Assembly (NCBI GenBank): GCA_964430105.1
Contig: CAYSEF010000061.1
Span: 1 to 6,265, forward strand
DNA length: 6,265 bases
Reading direction: 5' to 3'
Origin: UMGS1696 sp964430105
GTDB lineage: Bacteria > Bacillota > Clostridia > Oscillospirales > CAG-272
Position numbers and translations under genes: made by a program. The notes under the pieces are model-generated. The model did not search any database and was not told the DNA's origin. It saw only the letters and a list, made by a program, of their open reading frames with translations. This document shows, one piece after another, positions 5,520 to 6,265 of this stretch. Position 1 is the stretch's first letter; each line of letters begins with the position of its first letter.

Positions 5520-5532
5520 AAAGGAGCCCTAT

Positions 5533-6252
5533 ATGAAAATTACGATATGGAATGAATTCCGTCACGAAAAGTCCAGCGAAGAAATACGCGCACTCTATCC
5601 GGACGGAATCCACAACTGCATTGCAAACACCCTCAAGGCAGCTGATCCGAATTTTGTTATCCGCACAGCAACTCTCGACGAACCCGAATGTGGTTTAACA
5701 GACGAAGTTTTGAATGACACCGATGTACTCTTCTGGTGGGGTCATATGGCACATGGCGAAGTTCCGGATGCTGTTGTTGACAGAGTTTATAAGCGTGTTC
5801 TTGCAGGTATGGGTCTTGTAGTCCTCCACTCCGCTCACGCTTCTAAGATTTTCGAGAAGATTTGTGGTACAACATCACTCGATCTTAAATGGCGTGAAAC
5901 AAACGATAAGGAAATTCTGTGGGTAGTAAATCCCGGTCATCCAATCGTAGAGGGAATTGGCGAAAATATCGTTCTCGAACACGAAGAAACATATGGTGAG
6001 CACTTCAACATTCCTACTCCTGACGAGCTCATTTTCATCAGCTGGTTCTCCGGTGGCGAAGTATTCCGCAGTGGATGTGTTTACAAGAGAGGCAAAGGCA
6101 AAGTATTCTACTTCCGTCCCGGTCACGAATCTCTGCCGACCTATCACGACGAAAAAATCAAGAAAGTCCTCGTAAATGCAGCAAAGTATGTCTATACACC
6201 CTCCTCTGACAACTTCCATTACGGCTGGGCAGCATCAATTCTCGATAATTAA
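5533..6252 (+). CDS. ThuA-like family protein (class I glutamine amidotransferase-like fold)
   Basis: A complete 239-residue protein, a normal single-domain ThuA length, with no signal peptide or membrane helix. Family marks are MKITIWNEFRHE (1-12), VLFWWGHMAHGEV (65-77), GLVVLHSAHASKIF (94-107), LKWRE (118-122), VVNPGHPIVEGIG (131-143), EETYGEHFNIPTPDEL (151-166), ISWFSGGEVFRSGC (169-182) and YFRPGHESLPTYHD (193-206). The fold is that of class I glutamine amidotransferases, but the expected nucleophile elbow reads LHSAH (98-102) without Cys, so glutamine hydrolysis is unlikely. ThuA is named from rhizobial trehalose and disaccharide use with the dehydrogenase ThuB; no ThuB or sugar transporter is present here, so a sugar role is only a family-based guess. 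The start has AAAGGAG at six bases. It has its own promoter, with possible read-through from the exporter genes. Only 13 bases follow the stop, so any partner gene or terminator downstream is outside the window. Confidence 0.9.
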   Translation: MKITIWNEFRHEKSSEEIRALYPDGIHNCIANTLKAADPNFVIRTATLDEPECGLTDEVLNDTDVLFWWGHMAHGEVPDAVVDRVYKRVLAGMGLVVLHSAHASKIFEKICGTTSLDLKWRETNDKEILWVVNPGHPIVEGIGENIVLEHEETYGEHFNIPTPDELIFISWFSGGEVFRSGCVYKRGKGKVFYFRPGHESLPTYHDEKIKKVLVNAAKYVYTPSSDNFHYGWAASILDN

Positions 6253-6265
6253 GCTCAAATTAAAA

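Noticed and set aside
5875..6219. 114-residue open frame on the minus strand
   Set aside because: It lies fully inside the ThuA-like gene, has no recognisable family or ribosome site, and looks like an antisense shadow of a well-conserved coding region.
1..6265. CRISPR array, tRNA or rRNA gene, insertion sequence, phage attachment site
   Set aside because: No regularly spaced repeats, tRNA-like cloverleaf, transposase or terminal inverted repeats were seen on either strand. The window is filled by four complete genes with short regulatory gaps.

Overview
The window reads as a low-to-moderate GC Firmicute chromosome, most likely a gut-type Clostridia. The reasons are consensus SigA promoters with 17-base spacers, purine-rich Shine-Dalgarno sites of the AGAAAGGAG type, U-tract hairpin terminators, TTG starts, and proteins that look closest to clostridial families. 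This placement rests on sequence style and remembered family members, not on a database search.

Layout. Bases 1-196 are a divergent promoter region. A perfect-consensus minus-strand promoter (37-65) fires out of the left edge toward a gene outside the window, and a strong plus-strand promoter (134-162) drives the first gene. That gene (197-1681) encodes a 494-residue DUF1846/UPF0371 protein of unknown function and ends at a clear intrinsic terminator (1724-1761). A compact regulatory region (about 1763-1908) follows, with an extended -10 promoter. A 19-bp palindrome lies between the promoter boxes, and a second dyad forms the first bases of the predicted mRNA. This promoter drives two overlapping ABC exporter half-transporter genes (1909-3642 and 3635-5443), both apparently started by TTG. 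No U-tract terminator is visible after them. A separate promoter (5461-5489) precedes the last gene (5533-6252), a 239-residue ThuA-like protein.

How the genes work together. The two ABC proteins form a classic asymmetric heterodimeric exporter of the TM287/288, BmrCD or LmrCD type. The first subunit has Asp and Gln where the catalytic Glu and switch His should be, but a canonical LSGGQ. The second has the catalytic Glu and His but a degenerate ISKGQ signature. Together they give one competent and one degenerate ATP site. The exporter's substrate cannot be read from the sequence. The DUF1846 gene is an independent transcription unit with its own promoter and terminator. The ThuA-like gene has its own promoter but could also receive read-through from the exporter operon.

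I see no mobile element, CRISPR array, tRNA, rRNA or convincingly new multi-gene system. The features most worth a second look are regulatory: the palindrome-rich exporter promoter, the divergent consensus promoter at the left edge, and the TTG-started overlapping gene pair.
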